Shown here: positions 54,047-62,644 of the stretch, in pieces
Position numbering within the stretch: the stretch's first letter is position 1
How the letters are laid out: each line of letters opens with the position of its first letter
NCBI RefSeq assembly: GCF_001420995.1
Contig: NZ_CP012185.1
Coordinates: 744,001-808,000, forward strand
DNA: 64,000 bases
Origin: Pseudonocardia sp. EC080619-01
Lineage (GTDB): Bacteria > Actinomycetota > Actinomycetes > Mycobacteriales > Pseudonocardiaceae
Direction: 5' to 3'
Notes under the pieces: generated by a model
The model's input: only the letters and a program-made list of their open reading frames with translations
What the model was told of the DNA's origin: nothing
Database searches by the model: none
Position numbers and translations under genes: made by a program

Positions 54047-54986
54047 GGCGTGCCTCCCAAACGGTTTGGTCTGGGTGCGTGATGCTTGATCGGTGTCGCG
54101 CACCGCTGTCCTGACTGACGCCCAGTGGGCCCGTCTGGCTCCGCTTCTGCCCTCGTCGGACGGGCGGCGAGGGCGCCCCTTCCGCGACTCGCGCCGGGTC
54201 GTGGAAGGGATCATCTACCGCTATCGGTGCGGGCTTGCCTGGCGTGATGTCCCGGCCGGATTTGGGCCGTGGCAGACGTTGTGGAAACGGCACCGCCGCT
54301 ATGCCGGAGACGGCACCTGGGACCACGTTCTCGCAGCTCTGCTGGCTGATGCGGACTCGACCGGGATCGTGGACTGGGCGGTCAGCATCGACTCCACAAT
54401 CGTTCGGGCCCACCAGCACGCCGCCACCCTCAAACGCGACACAGGGGGCAGGATCGAACTACACGAATCTGCGCGTCGAGCCGCCCGATCACGCCTTGGG
54501 TCGGTCCCGCGGCGGGCTGCCGAGCAAGATCCACCAGCTCGTCGACGGACACGGCCGGCCCCTTGTGGTCCTGCTCGGACCGGGCCAGGGCGGGGACTCG
54601 CCGATGTTCCCGCACCTGATGGCGCACCTGAGCGTCGCCCGACCGGGTCTGGGGCGTCCCCGAACCCGACCTGATCGGCTGCGCGCGGACAAGGCCTACT
54701 CCTCACGCGCGATCCGCCGGCATCTGCGCGCGCGGCGGATCATCGCGGTCATCCCCGAGCCCGCTGACCAGCAAGGACACCGGCGTCGGCGTGGTTCGCG
54801 CGGTGGCCGCCCACCCGCGTTCGACCGTGGCGACTACCGCAACCGCAATGTCGTCGAGCGCGGCTTCTGCCACGTCAAACAGTGGCGGGGACTCGCCACC
54901 AGATACGACAAGCTCGCCCTGACCTTCCGCCGCGGGGCCGTGCTGAAGGGGATCGTCACCTGGCTCCGCGCTTTAGGAGACACACT
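54047..54986 (+). mobile_element. IS5-family insertion sequence, about 0.94 kb
   Basis: Imperfect terminal inverted repeats (GGGCGTGCCTCCCAAAC at 54046-54062 against the complement of 54971-54987, 12 of 17 matches) enclose one transposase region. CTAG flanks both sides (54043-54046 and 54987-54990), consistent with a 4-bp YTAR-type target duplication; TA alone is also possible. The left end touches the stop codon of the CPBP gene. Confidence 0.75.
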
Positions 54987-54990
54987 CTAG
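54093..54990 (+). CDS. IS5-family transposase in two overlapping frames
   Basis: GTG 54093 starts the first frame (SRTAVLTDAQWARLAPLLPS; FRDSRRVVEGIIYRYRCGLA; WRDVPAGFGPWQTLWKRH; IVDWAVSIDSTIVRAHQH with the first Asp). At about 54440-54460, around a run of five G, reading must move by +1 to the second frame (VEPPDHALGRSRGGLPSKIH; LRADKAYSSRAIRRHLRARR with the second Asp; YRNRNVVERGFCHVKQWRGL with the Glu). Many IS5-family members produce the transposase by such programmed frameshifting, so this may be normal rather than a lesion. Stop TAG at 54988-54990. Confidence 0.75.
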
Positions 54991-56078
54991 TGTCCTGAGT
55001 CAGGGATTCGCTTCAGATATCGGGTGAGTCGTTCGAGAATCTCGTCCGCGGTCTTGGTCCACGCGAAGGGCTTGGGGTTGTTGTTCCAGCCGGCGATCCA
55101 GTCGCGGATGTCGGCTTCGAGGGCGGGGACCGAGGTGTGCACGCCGCGGCGGATCTTCTTGGTGGTCAGCTCGGCGAACCAACGCTCGACCAGGTTGAGC
55201 CACGACGATCCGGTCGGGGTGAAATGCAGGTGGAACCTCGGGTGAGCCACCAGCCAGGTCTTGATAGCCGGGGTCTTGTGGGTGGCGTAGTTGTCCAGCA
55301 CCAGGTGCACGTCCAGCTCGGCGGGGACCTCGCGGTCGAGCCTGGTCAAGAACGTGCGGAACTCGCTCGCGCGATGGCGGCGATGCAGCGACCCGATCAC
55401 CTTCCCGGTCGTGACCTCGAGCGCGGCGAACAACGTCGTGGTTCCTGCCCGCACGTAGTCGTGGGTCAGTCGCTGCGGGATGCCGGGCATCATCGGCAGC
55501 ACTGGTTGGGACCGGTTCAAGGCCTGGATCTGGGATTTCTCGTCCACGCAGAACACCAGCGCCCGCTCGGGCGGGTCAAGGTAGAGACCGACGACGTCGT
55601 GGAGTTTCTCGATGAAGTACGGATCGGTGGACAGCTTGAACGTCTCGGCTCGGTGCGGGGCCAACCCGAAGGTGCGCCAGATCCGCGAGATCGTCGATTG
55701 GGACAACCCCGAATGCTCGGCCATCCCGCGGGTCGACCAGTGCGTCGCATCAGCCGGTTTGGACTCCAACGTCGTGGTGATCACCTCGGCGACCTGAGCG
55801 TCGGTGACCGTGCGCGGACCGCCCGGACGGGGCAGGTCCCCCAGCCCGGCGATCCGGTGAGCAACGAACCGGGCACGCCACCGGCCCACCGTGTGCGCAG
55901 CCGACCCCGTCTGCGCCGCGACTTCCTTGTTCGTCGCGCCCGAAGCGCACGCCAGGATGATCCGACACCGCAGCGCCCACGCCTGCGGAGTCGACCCGCG
56001 GCGAATCCATTCCTCCAACGCTGACCGCTCATCGTCGGACAGGATCAGCTCGGCCTTGGGTCGTCCGGTCCGTGCCAC
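54987..56078 (-). CDS. IS630-family transposase, intact
   Basis: A protein of 363 residues from ATG 56078 (MARTGRPKAELILSDDERSA). HTH domains in the first 130 residues (NKEVAAQTGSAAHTVGRWRA; STRGMAEHSGLSQSTISRIW), then DDE: FCVDEKSQIQALNR, HLVLDNYATHKTPAI, and SWLNLVERWFAELT. All three catalytic acids are in place. The stop TAG is completed by the flanking target bases. A frame without defects in a window of decayed elements indicates recent activity. Confidence 0.95.
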   Translation of the reverse strand: MARTGRPKAELILSDDERSALEEWIRRGSTPQAWALRCRIILACASGATNKEVAAQTGSAAHTVGRWRARFVAHRIAGLGDLPRPGGPRTVTDAQVAEVITTTLESKPADATHWSTRGMAEHSGLSQSTISRIWRTFGLAPHRAETFKLSTDPYFIEKLHDVVGLYLDPPERALVFCVDEKSQIQALNRSQPVLPMMPGIPQRLTHDYVRAGTTTLFAALEVTTGKVIGSLHRRHRASEFRTFLTRLDREVPAELDVHLVLDNYATHKTPAIKTWLVAHPRFHLHFTPTGSSWLNLVERWFAELTTKKIRRGVHTSVPALEADIRDWIAGWNNNPKPFAWTKTADEILERLTRYLKRIPDSGH

Positions 56079-56122
56079 CAGACCACCTTACAAATATGTC
56101 GCGAACTCGCGACTCATGACAC
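54990..56122 (-). mobile_element. complete IS630-family insertion sequence (1133 bp) with TA target duplication
   Basis: Inverted ends GTGTCCTGAGTC (54990-55001) and GACTCATGACAC (56111-56122) differ at one base and are each flanked by TA (54988-54989; 56123-56124), the hallmark of IS630/Tc1 elements. One intact transposase gene is inside. It sits exactly at the right end of the IS5 element, sharing the CTAG. Confidence 0.9.
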
Positions 56123-56303
56123 TAGTTGCGGTGCCGGCGGAGCACGAAGTTCGGGGCGACCGAGCCCGTCGACGGCGGGCCGACCGGTGATGCCTGAGCT
56201 GTTCGGAGTCGTTGCCTCGGAGCGGCCCGTGCAGTGAGGGGGTGAGAGTCGTCGCCTGCGTGGTCACGAAGTCCGTGTTGTAGGACGTGCGATGGGAGAT
56301 GCA

Positions 56304-56813
56304 TCACGGTCGTTCCGACCGGCTCCGGTGCACGCCGGTCTGGCGCAGCAGCCCCATCAGGTCGTAGCTGGCGTAGAGGTGGCAGGCTCGTCCCCCGCGG
56401 AAGTCGAAGACCTCGAGCCCCGTGAACTCGAACGGCAGCCCGGTCCCCGGAATCCCCGGCGGCGTGAGCGTGCCGGAGAAGTGGCCGGCTCCGCGCCAGC
56501 TGAACGCGGCGCGCGCGGAGTCGGGGGCGAGCAGCGGGGGCCCGGTGCGCTCCCAGGTCAGGTCCGGGTAGGCGGTAAGCACGTACCGCATGTAGTCAGC
56601 AGCCGACCCGGGGCCGGTGATCTCCCAGCCAGAGTTCCGGGTGGTCGGGGTCTCCAGCCGGAAGTCGTCGGTGACGAGTGGCCGGACCCGTTCCGGGTCA
56701 TGGCTGTTCCAGGCGTCGACCCAGCTCTGATACCAGAGCAAGGCACGGTCTGGGTCCAGCGGCCCAGCATCCATGACGGGGGCGTCGTCGGCGGAGGGCG
56801 AGTTGTTCGACAT
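56304..56813 (-). CDS. SnoaL/NTF2-like protein
   Basis: ATG 56813 (MSNNSPSADDAPVMDAGPLD) gives 169 residues. The alpha+beta cone fold is seen in ALLWYQSWVDAWNSHDPERV, RPLVTDDFRLETPTTRNSGW, AADYMRYVLTAYPDLTWERT and the C-terminal strands ending RACHLYASYDLMGLLRQTG. Members are polyketide cyclases, ketosteroid isomerase-like proteins or ligand carriers. Its upstream AT-rich stretch (about 56820-56870) is the obvious promoter; a TetR gene lies divergent 0.5 kb away and may control it. Confidence 0.75.
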   Translation of the reverse strand: MSNNSPSADDAPVMDAGPLDPDRALLWYQSWVDAWNSHDPERVRPLVTDDFRLETPTTRNSGWEITGPGSAADYMRYVLTAYPDLTWERTGPPLLAPDSARAAFSWRGAGHFSGTLTPPGIPGTGLPFEFTGLEVFDFRGGRACHLYASYDLMGLLRQTGVHRSRSERP

Positions 56814-56819
56814 GACGTC

Positions 56820-57401
56820 CTTTCATACAATCTAACGACCGTCTGATTTTAAGCTAGCATAATATTGACTCACCGGAGCCGGTGGGTCGGCGTCTCATCG
56901 ACAGGACCGAGCGATGCTGTTCAGCCCGAGCCGTGCTCGAGGAACGGCGCGGGAGCGACCGGAGCCGTCCTTGCCGAGGCGAGAGCCGCTACGACGTGGT
57001 AGGAGCCGTACGGCAGGTCGACCAGGATGCCGGCCAGAAGCCGACGGCCGGAGACCTCGGCGGCGGCCACGGCCGCCCCTCGGGCTCGCGGAAGCCCGCC
57101 GAGGACCCGGGCACGGAGTCCCCCGATGACATCCGCCCTGGATCTATACGCCAGTGGCGCCACCGGGCACCCGAGGGCGTGTGATGGTGGTCGATCACAC
57201 CAATCTGCGGATGCCCCAGGACATCGGCCCGAGGTGGGGCTCCGGTGGCGAGGTGGGCCTCCTCACCATGTCGCTGTTTCACATGGGCAGCCTGGCCTCG
57301 ACATTGTGCGGGAACCGTACTGGCGCGGCAGGAATCGGTGCATCCGTTGGCGCCTGGGCGCGGGTGCTTCCGCTCCGCAGCGGCCAGGCGAGAATGGGCC
57401 C
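56820..57401. other. intergenic region between SnoaL-like and TetR genes
   Basis: The first 60 bases are strikingly AT-rich (TTTTAAGCTAGCATAATATT), the best promoter candidate in this area. The rest has only shadow frames. No gene supported. Confidence 0.45.
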
Positions 57402-58022
57402 ATGTCAGCGGCACCGGACCGTCCGTCCAAGGGAGATCGCACCCGCCGCCGGTTGCTCGACGCGGCGGCTGCGCACCTGGCCACCAACGGGCCGGCCGGG
57501 GTCAGCCTCAGTGGGATCGCCAAGGCTGCCGGCCTGCAGACCGGCAGCGTCTACTTCCATTTCGGCTCGAAGGACGAGCTCATCGCGACTGTGCTGGAGG
57601 AAGGCTTGCGCGAGTCGCTGCGTCACCTCGAGGATGCGCTCGCTCCGCTCGCCGACGCGGACCCCGGGCCCCGCTTGTGGGCCGCCGTCCGCGCGCACCT
57701 CGACGCGCTGGTGGAGCTCAGCGACTACGCCGCCGTCGTGCTCGCGATGCCGGAGCACGACTTGGGCGGCTCGGTCGCGGTGTACCGCTCGCTCAAGCAG
57801 CAGTATGGGGCGCGCTGGACCGAGCTGGTCGAGAACGCGCAGCGGGCAGGCGCGATTGCCGCTGGACCGGATCCTCGACTCGTGCGAGACCTGTTGTTCG
57901 GAGCGATGAACGAGGGTGCCGGAGGCAGGGGACGCCCCGACCGCCCCCCGGACGATTGCACCGCCGCCGTGCGGGAGCTGCTGAGCGGACCCACTCCGTC
58001 AGCCGCTCACGTGCCCGGCTGA
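57402..58022 (+). CDS. TetR/AcrR-family regulator
   Basis: A protein of 206 residues from ATG 57402 (MSAAPDRPSKGDRTRRRLLD). HTH: AAAHLATNGPAGVSLSGIAK, AAGLQTGSVYFHFGSKDELI. The ligand domain follows with GLRESLRHLEDALAPLADAD and SVAVYRSLKQQYGARWTELV and ends in RLVRDLLFGAMNEGAGG. Typical length. Divergent to the SnoaL-like gene across 588 bases. Ribosome binding site weak. Confidence 0.85.
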   Translation: MSAAPDRPSKGDRTRRRLLDAAAAHLATNGPAGVSLSGIAKAAGLQTGSVYFHFGSKDELIATVLEEGLRESLRHLEDALAPLADADPGPRLWAAVRAHLDALVELSDYAAVVLAMPEHDLGGSVAVYRSLKQQYGARWTELVENAQRAGAIAAGPDPRLVRDLLFGAMNEGAGGRGRPDRPPDDCTAAVRELLSGPTPSAAHVPG

Positions 58023-58104
58023 CGTTCCGGGCGACGGGCGGCACGACCGAGCTCTCGACACAACAGCCAGACAGTCGCTCGTAGCCCGCGGCAACGAGCA
58101 CGGA

Positions 58105-58362
58105 TCAGGTGTAGTCCAATCGCGCCTGAGCCAGGCGCTCCAGGAGTTCGGGAAGGGTCGCCGGCGGGGCGCCCGCCCGCTGCAGATCGACCCAGCTCTG
58201 CTCGACAACATCGACGATGTCGTCTCGGGCGAGTTGGCCCGTCGAGATACGCGGAAGGTTCTCCTCTGTGAGGCGGCGGATGGCCTCCTCTTGAGGTCCA
58301 ATCGTTTCCCAGTCACCCTCTGCTCCCTCTGCAGTGGGCGGGAGCGACGTTATAGTCGTCAT
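58105..58362 (-). CDS. small helical protein coupled to the MerR-type gene
   Basis: ATG 58362 overlaps the stop of the upstream regulator (ATGA), giving 85 residues: a flexible N-terminus, then three helices (GPQEEAIRRLTEENLPRI; RDDIVDVVEQSWVDLQRAG; LPELLERLAQARLDYT). The layout resembles the actinobacterial three-helix-bundle dimerisation proteins of unknown function. Likely partner of the regulator. Confidence 0.65.
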   Translation of the reverse strand: MTTITSLPPTAEGAEGDWETIGPQEEAIRRLTEENLPRISTGQLARDDIVDVVEQSWVDLQRAGAPPATLPELLERLAQARLDYT

Positions 58363-58781
58363 GGGTTGCACCCGAGTTGTCGGTTCGGATGGGGGGTCGC
58401 GACGCCAATCGACGGCGGAGCGGCGCCAGTCGGATCGAGCGCAGGCGGACTGTTGTGGGCCAGAAGCTCACGTTTGAGGCGATCGACCTCGGCATTGGCG
58501 TCGGTGAGCCGGGACTCGCTTTCTGCCAGCGCGGTGCGGAGCTGATCGATCCACGACGCCGTTTCCAGAGGGTGCCCGTCATCGAGGAGCACCCGGAGCC
58601 GCGCAGCGTGTTTGAGCTGGTGGCGAGAGTAGCGGCGGTGCCCGCCGGCAGACCGTCCAGGATTCACCACACCGGCGCTGTCGAGGCTGCGGAGGAAGGT
58701 CGGCTCGACGTCGAGCACGTGCGCCGCCTGGCCCATTGCAACGGATGGATAGTCGGGATCATCAAGCCGGTCCAGGCTCAT
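58359..58781 (-). CDS. HspR-like MerR-family regulator
   Basis: GGGAGGG before ATG 58781; 140 residues. The winged helix reads YPSVAMGQAAHVLDVEPTFL, RSLDSAGVVNPGRSAGGHRR, YSRHQLKHAARLRVLLDDGH, as in heat-shock repressor HspR and its relatives. A coiled coil (LRTALAESESRLTDANAEVD) and a proline-rich tail follow. It forms an operon with the helical protein. Upstream there is an inverted GACAATA/TATTGTC pair, not the standard HAIR element. Confidence 0.8.
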   Translation of the reverse strand: MSLDRLDDPDYPSVAMGQAAHVLDVEPTFLRSLDSAGVVNPGRSAGGHRRYSRHQLKHAARLRVLLDDGHPLETASWIDQLRTALAESESRLTDANAEVDRLKRELLAHNSPPALDPTGAAPPSIGVATPHPNRQLGCNP

Positions 58782-58892
58782 GCGACCGCCCTCCCTCTGC
58801 TGAGCCCCTGCTATCGCTCGCGGATGCGCTCCCACCCGGCTCCGGCCAGGATTCCATAGCCGCGCGAGTAGGCAAGTTGATCGTTCCGACAG

Positions 58893-58924
58893 GACAATAC
58901 TACAGCCGTGACCGGATTATTGTC
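58893..58924. promoter_or_regulatory. GACAATA-N18-TATTGTC inverted repeat
   Basis: GACAATA at 58893-58899 and TATTGTC at 58918-58924, 112 bp or more upstream of the HspR-like start. The 18-bp spacing is that of -35/-10 elements or a large operator. No HAIR motif (CTTGAGT-N7-ACTCAAG) is present. Confidence 0.4.
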
Positions 58925-59303
58925 TCGAGCGCCGGGGGCTGGAGGATGCTGCAGCTACGGTCAGGAGGTGGTCTGAGATGACCTCTCACCCGACACACGA
59001 CCTGACTGGTGACCCGCACCGACGCTGGATGACCCGGCTCGCCGTGCCACCTCACCTGCTCTCGCACGGGAGTCCCCGCTCCGAGGACACCCAGCGTTAA
59101 GGCGCGGTGCCGACGATCGCAGCCTCCCAGGGAACCGTCCATCGCAGGGTCGACCCGCGTGGCGAGCGCGCCGCGAACACGGAACTGCCGCGCAGGTAAA
59201 GCGCCCGTTGGGCCATCGCCCATCCTTCACTGCGGGCAGGGGAATCTATCCGGCCTGCAGTTCTGTCGGGTGCTCCACCTGATCGCAGGGTCGAGGGGCG
59301 GCG

Positions 59304-60443
59304 TCAGCCGTCAGGGATGGGAAGTGCGTGCAGGCGCGTAAACGCGACCGCGAGGTCGATTGCCCAGGGCCAGGACTGCTGGATCCGGATCCAGGTCCGG
59401 CGCTGTCCGCGGGTGATCCGAGCGGCGATGTGCAGCAACCGGTAGCGCAAGGTGTTGGGCTCGGCGTTCGCGAGATGGCCGTCCAGCAACAGCCTTGGGG
59501 TCCAAGTGATCAGGTCGACCGCGTGCATGCCCACGCTCAACCAGGCGACATTGAGCAGAACGACCGGCTGGGAAAGTCGCATCTTTGCCGCAGCGGATGC
59601 GGTCCTCGCCCCGGGGCGTGGGCACGATGCCTGGCGTCGAAGAACGCCAGCTGCCCGGCGCGGGTGTCGGTGGCGAGGCAGGTGTAGCGCCAGCCGTCAC
59701 GGTTTTCCATGAGATCCAGTTGTGCGGCCCGGGTGTGGGCGTTCGCGGCGGACGATCACACGCGTCGCGGCCGGAAAGCTCGCAAGTGCTGTGGCCAGGA
59801 GCAGGCCGGTGATCTCAGCCAGTCCGGCGCCGTCGCGATGTCCGCCGTCGGCGTCGATGGCGACGGCCCAGACCCGTTTCGGGACAGCGATGATGACGGC
59901 GCGTTCGCGGTCGGTGATCGACCAGCCGACGGAGAACTCGGAGCTCACCGCCTCAGAACGAAGGCGGCGAAGGTGACCGAGGAACGCGCTACATCCGGCG
60001 GTATCGGTGCGGACCAGGACCGGACAGCCGTGGCGATGCTGGTCAGGAACCTGTGCGAGCGCGGCGTCGAGAACGGTGATGTGGTCGGCGGCGGTGTTCG
60101 CGCCGGCGTTGCCCCCGCCGGAGCTGAGCGACGAGGAACTCACCGATGCTGTCGCAAAACGCCAGCATCGAATGATGGCCGAAGGCCTTCTCGAACGTCG
60201 GCGCCTCGTGTTCCTTCTCGCTGTGGGCGATCACGATGGTCGCGTCCAGGTCGATGACCAGTACATCCACCTCGCGACCGGCCACCATCGCCAGCGGGAA
60301 CATCGTCCGACCGCGGACCTCCGCGTGTTGGCCCAGCCCAGACCACTTCTCGCGACCGAGCTCATCCCGCCGCGACCTGGGCGAGCAGGCGGTGCGGTGC
60401 GCCAGCACCAGAGTTCCTCGTGTCCCAGTCTGCGCACTGCGGC
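59304..60443 (-). pseudogene. IS1380-family transposase remnant
   Basis: Three frames joined give the DDE core: VDVLVIDLDATIVIAHSEKE, APTFEKAFGHHSMLAFCDSI, then ADHITVLDAALAQVPDQHRH, PVLVRTDTAGCSAFLGHLRR, FSVGWSITDRERAVIIAVPK, and finally LLLDGHLANAEPNTLRYRLL, HIAARITRGQRRTWIRIQQS. Frameshifts lie near 60120 and 59700. The N-terminal hundred residues are missing and both ends of the element are lost. Inactive. Confidence 0.75.
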
Positions 60444-60444
60444 A

Positions 60445-60720
60445 TTAGAAGATGACGAGTGCGATCGTCATCGCAGCAAACAGCCCGACCCAGCCCTCGA
60501 ATGCCAGCCGCAGAAGCCGTGGCGCAGTCCGCAGCTCCATAAAATCTAGGCCTACCAAGCGGATCTTGACGAAGGCGACGAGCAGGACAAGACCGAAGGT
60601 GATCCGGCTGCCGAACGGGCCCTCCACCCCGTGGTCAGTACCGAGCCACCAGGACACAACAGTGGCGAGCAACAGCGCGCCCCACACCACGACAGGTCGA
60701 GAACGCAGAACGGCCGTCAT
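60445..60720 (-). CDS. cytochrome c oxidase subunit IV-like protein
   Basis: ATG 60720 overlaps the stop of the upstream subunit III-like gene (ATGA). The 91-residue product has three membrane helices (VVVWGALLLATVVSWWLG; ITFGLVLLVAFVKIRLVGLD; WVGLFAAMTIALVIF) and the family's FVKIRLVGLDFMELR motif. It belongs to the prokaryotic COX4 family. Directly follows IS1380 debris on its 3' side. Confidence 0.85.
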   Translation of the reverse strand: MTAVLRSRPVVVWGALLLATVVSWWLGTDHGVEGPFGSRITFGLVLLVAFVKIRLVGLDFMELRTAPRLLRLAFEGWVGLFAAMTIALVIF

Positions 60721-61394
60721 GATGAAAACCCGAGATACAACAACGGAAAGAGGACGATCCACAGCAGGTCGACCATATGCCAATAACAAGCCGCACCCTC
60801 GGCAAACGGAAGCCCACGATGCCCGACGGCACCCATCCGTAGCCGTCGCCACAGCACGAACAGCAGAACCGAGCCGACCAGCACGTGCAAGAGGTGAATA
60901 CCCGTTAGAATAAAATAGAATGTAAAGAACAGGCCGACGCCGGGAGTGTTGCCCGCGGAGACCTCAGCGGTGTACTCGACCATCTTGAGAATTGTGAACA
61001 ACGCAGCGCAGCCACCGGCACCCGCGACAAGCCGAGCGGCCCGCCGCTGGTGGCCCGCTCTCGCTACCGCAAGCGCCAGCACGACAAGCAATGAGCTGGT
61101 CAACAATACCAGCGTATTCACTCCGCCGATGGTCTGGTTCAAGTCCTCCCTCGAGGCCGCGAAGGTCGCGTGCTGGTCCCGTCCCATGGCCAAAAACACG
61201 ACGAAGAAGACCCCGAAGAGCGTCATGTCACCGAGCAGGAAAACCCACAGCCCGGGCTCTCCCGGAGCGTGCTCCCCTTCGACCCGAACTACAGCCGGTT
61301 GCCGCGCCTCGCCGCATTCGTGGTCGGGTCGCTGTCGGAGAAACTCCGGCAGATCGCGCTCTTGAGACAACGTCGAGAGGGGATCTGGGGTCAC
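60717..61394 (-). CDS. cytochrome c oxidase subunit III-like protein (NorE type)
   Basis: GTG 61394 overlaps the preceding stop (GTGA). 225 residues: a 45-residue soluble N-terminus, then five membrane helices with HAPGEPGLWVFLLGDMTLFG, FFVVFLAMGRDQ, TFYFILTGIHLLHVLVGSVL and CYWHMVDLLWIVLFPLLYLG, where GEPGLWVFLLGD and HLLHV and YWHMVDLLWI are typical of the COX3/NorE family. It is not next to subunits I and II, as in the NorE-like accessory operons of actinomycetes. Function in respiration inferred. Confidence 0.85.
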   Translation of the reverse strand: MTPDPLSTLSQERDLPEFLRQRPDHECGEARQPAVVRVEGEHAPGEPGLWVFLLGDMTLFGVFFVVFLAMGRDQHATFAASREDLNQTIGGVNTLVLLTSSLLVVLALAVARAGHQRRAARLVAGAGGCAALFTILKMVEYTAEVSAGNTPGVGLFFTFYFILTGIHLLHVLVGSVLLFVLWRRLRMGAVGHRGLPFAEGAACYWHMVDLLWIVLFPLLYLGFSS

Positions 61395-62125
61395 GTCGAA
61401 ACGACCTCGGGCTCGACCTTGGTGACGACAGTCCTCTCGGTGGCGATCTGCTTACGTACTGCCTGTCGAACGGCCCACCACATCAAGAATGCCCATACGG
61501 CATAGAACGTCAGGCCGAACCAGAAGACGAAAATACCGTGCCAGGCGAAGGGCCCCGACGTGAAGAAGTAGGCCAGGCATGCGGGCACGAACATGAAGCC
61601 GATCCATAGATTGGCGAACCCGACCCATCGCGGGAATACACCGCGCGCGGTGCGGTCCTCCAGCACAGCGTAACCGATCACGACATTCTGCAGGATGAAC
61701 GGTGCGATCGGAGTCAAGAACATCAGCCAGGCCGCATCGTTCAGCATCACGGTGAGCTCCGGATTCCGGTCAGGCCGGAAAGCCGCGATGTTCAGAAACA
61801 ACATAGGCACGAGCAGCATCACCGCTGTGACGGCTCCGAGGAGCAGTTGCAGGAAAGACAGGATCGGCACCGCGCCCTCCATCCGCAGCATCTGCACCGA
61901 GATGACAGCACACAGTGGGGCGACGAAGCTGACACCGATCGCGGCGAGGAGCAAGCCGGCCCGGACCGCCGTCGGATGTTCGCCGTAGAACGCCACGACC
62001 TCTGCAGGCGAGTCGTTCGCTGCGGGCGGGATCGGGAGCACGCCCGAGATCAGCCACCCGATGAACGCGACGACGACCATGACCGGTCCCGCCCACGCGC
62101 ACACGATCTGGAGCCTGTTGGCCAT
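61391..62125 (-). CDS. hypothetical polytopic membrane protein, first gene of the oxidase-like operon
   Basis: ATG 62125 (MANRLQIVCAWAGPVMVVVA) with GGAAGG upstream; 244 residues, seven helices (for example LLLAAIGVSFVAPLCAVISV and FMFVPACLAYFFTSGPFAWH). Homologues that I recall accompany NorE-like subunits in operons for hydrophobic substrate oxidation. Its role is unknown; no heme or copper ligand motif is obvious. Overlaps the subunit III-like gene. Confidence 0.7.
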   Translation of the reverse strand: MANRLQIVCAWAGPVMVVVAFIGWLISGVLPIPPAANDSPAEVVAFYGEHPTAVRAGLLLAAIGVSFVAPLCAVISVQMLRMEGAVPILSFLQLLLGAVTAVMLLVPMLFLNIAAFRPDRNPELTVMLNDAAWLMFLTPIAPFILQNVVIGYAVLEDRTARGVFPRWVGFANLWIGFMFVPACLAYFFTSGPFAWHGIFVFWFGLTFYAVWAFLMWWAVRQAVRKQIATERTVVTKVEPEVVST

Positions 62126-62644
62126 CGACCTGCCTTCCCACGAACCACCACGTCGTCGCCGTCGCCGCACATCAGCGCAAATCTAATCTAACATCGGTTC
62201 ATATCGTTCTGTCCAGCCGAGCACTCCGCCCGCGGCAACCGATACTCAACGACGAGCGGGTTCACCCGGCCAAGCACGTCTGAAAGACGTCGATCCCGCC
62301 CGCGGCACCGAGCTGTAAAGGCGTGCGGCTTGGCAGCCTCGGATGGGCAGCACCGGCCCTCGCGGCACCGCGCCCGAGATCGCTCTGCTGACGTGCGCGC
62401 GCCGGAGTCCTCCGGGCGGGCCCTGGGCTCCGCCGACGCGAACGGGCTCGGCACCCGCGGGTGGCCCGGATTGCCGGCAAGGACCTGACTTCTTCTTGGG
62501 CCCGGCAGCCGAGACGGTACTCGCTGCGCTCGAGGCGCGGAGGAGAGCTCGCCGCCAGAGTCTGGCCGTCTCGCTGTGAAAAGCAGATGCTGAGACGACT
62601 CCGTAGGCCGCCCTCGGCGCGCCCCGCCCCTCGTCGAGGACCGG
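62126..62644. other. promoter region of the oxidase-like operon and spacer
   Basis: About 520 bases without a supported gene. The stretch 62175-62215 is AT-rich with TTAGATTAGATT on the minus strand, probably the -10 region of the operon. The rest has shadow frames. Confidence 0.4.
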
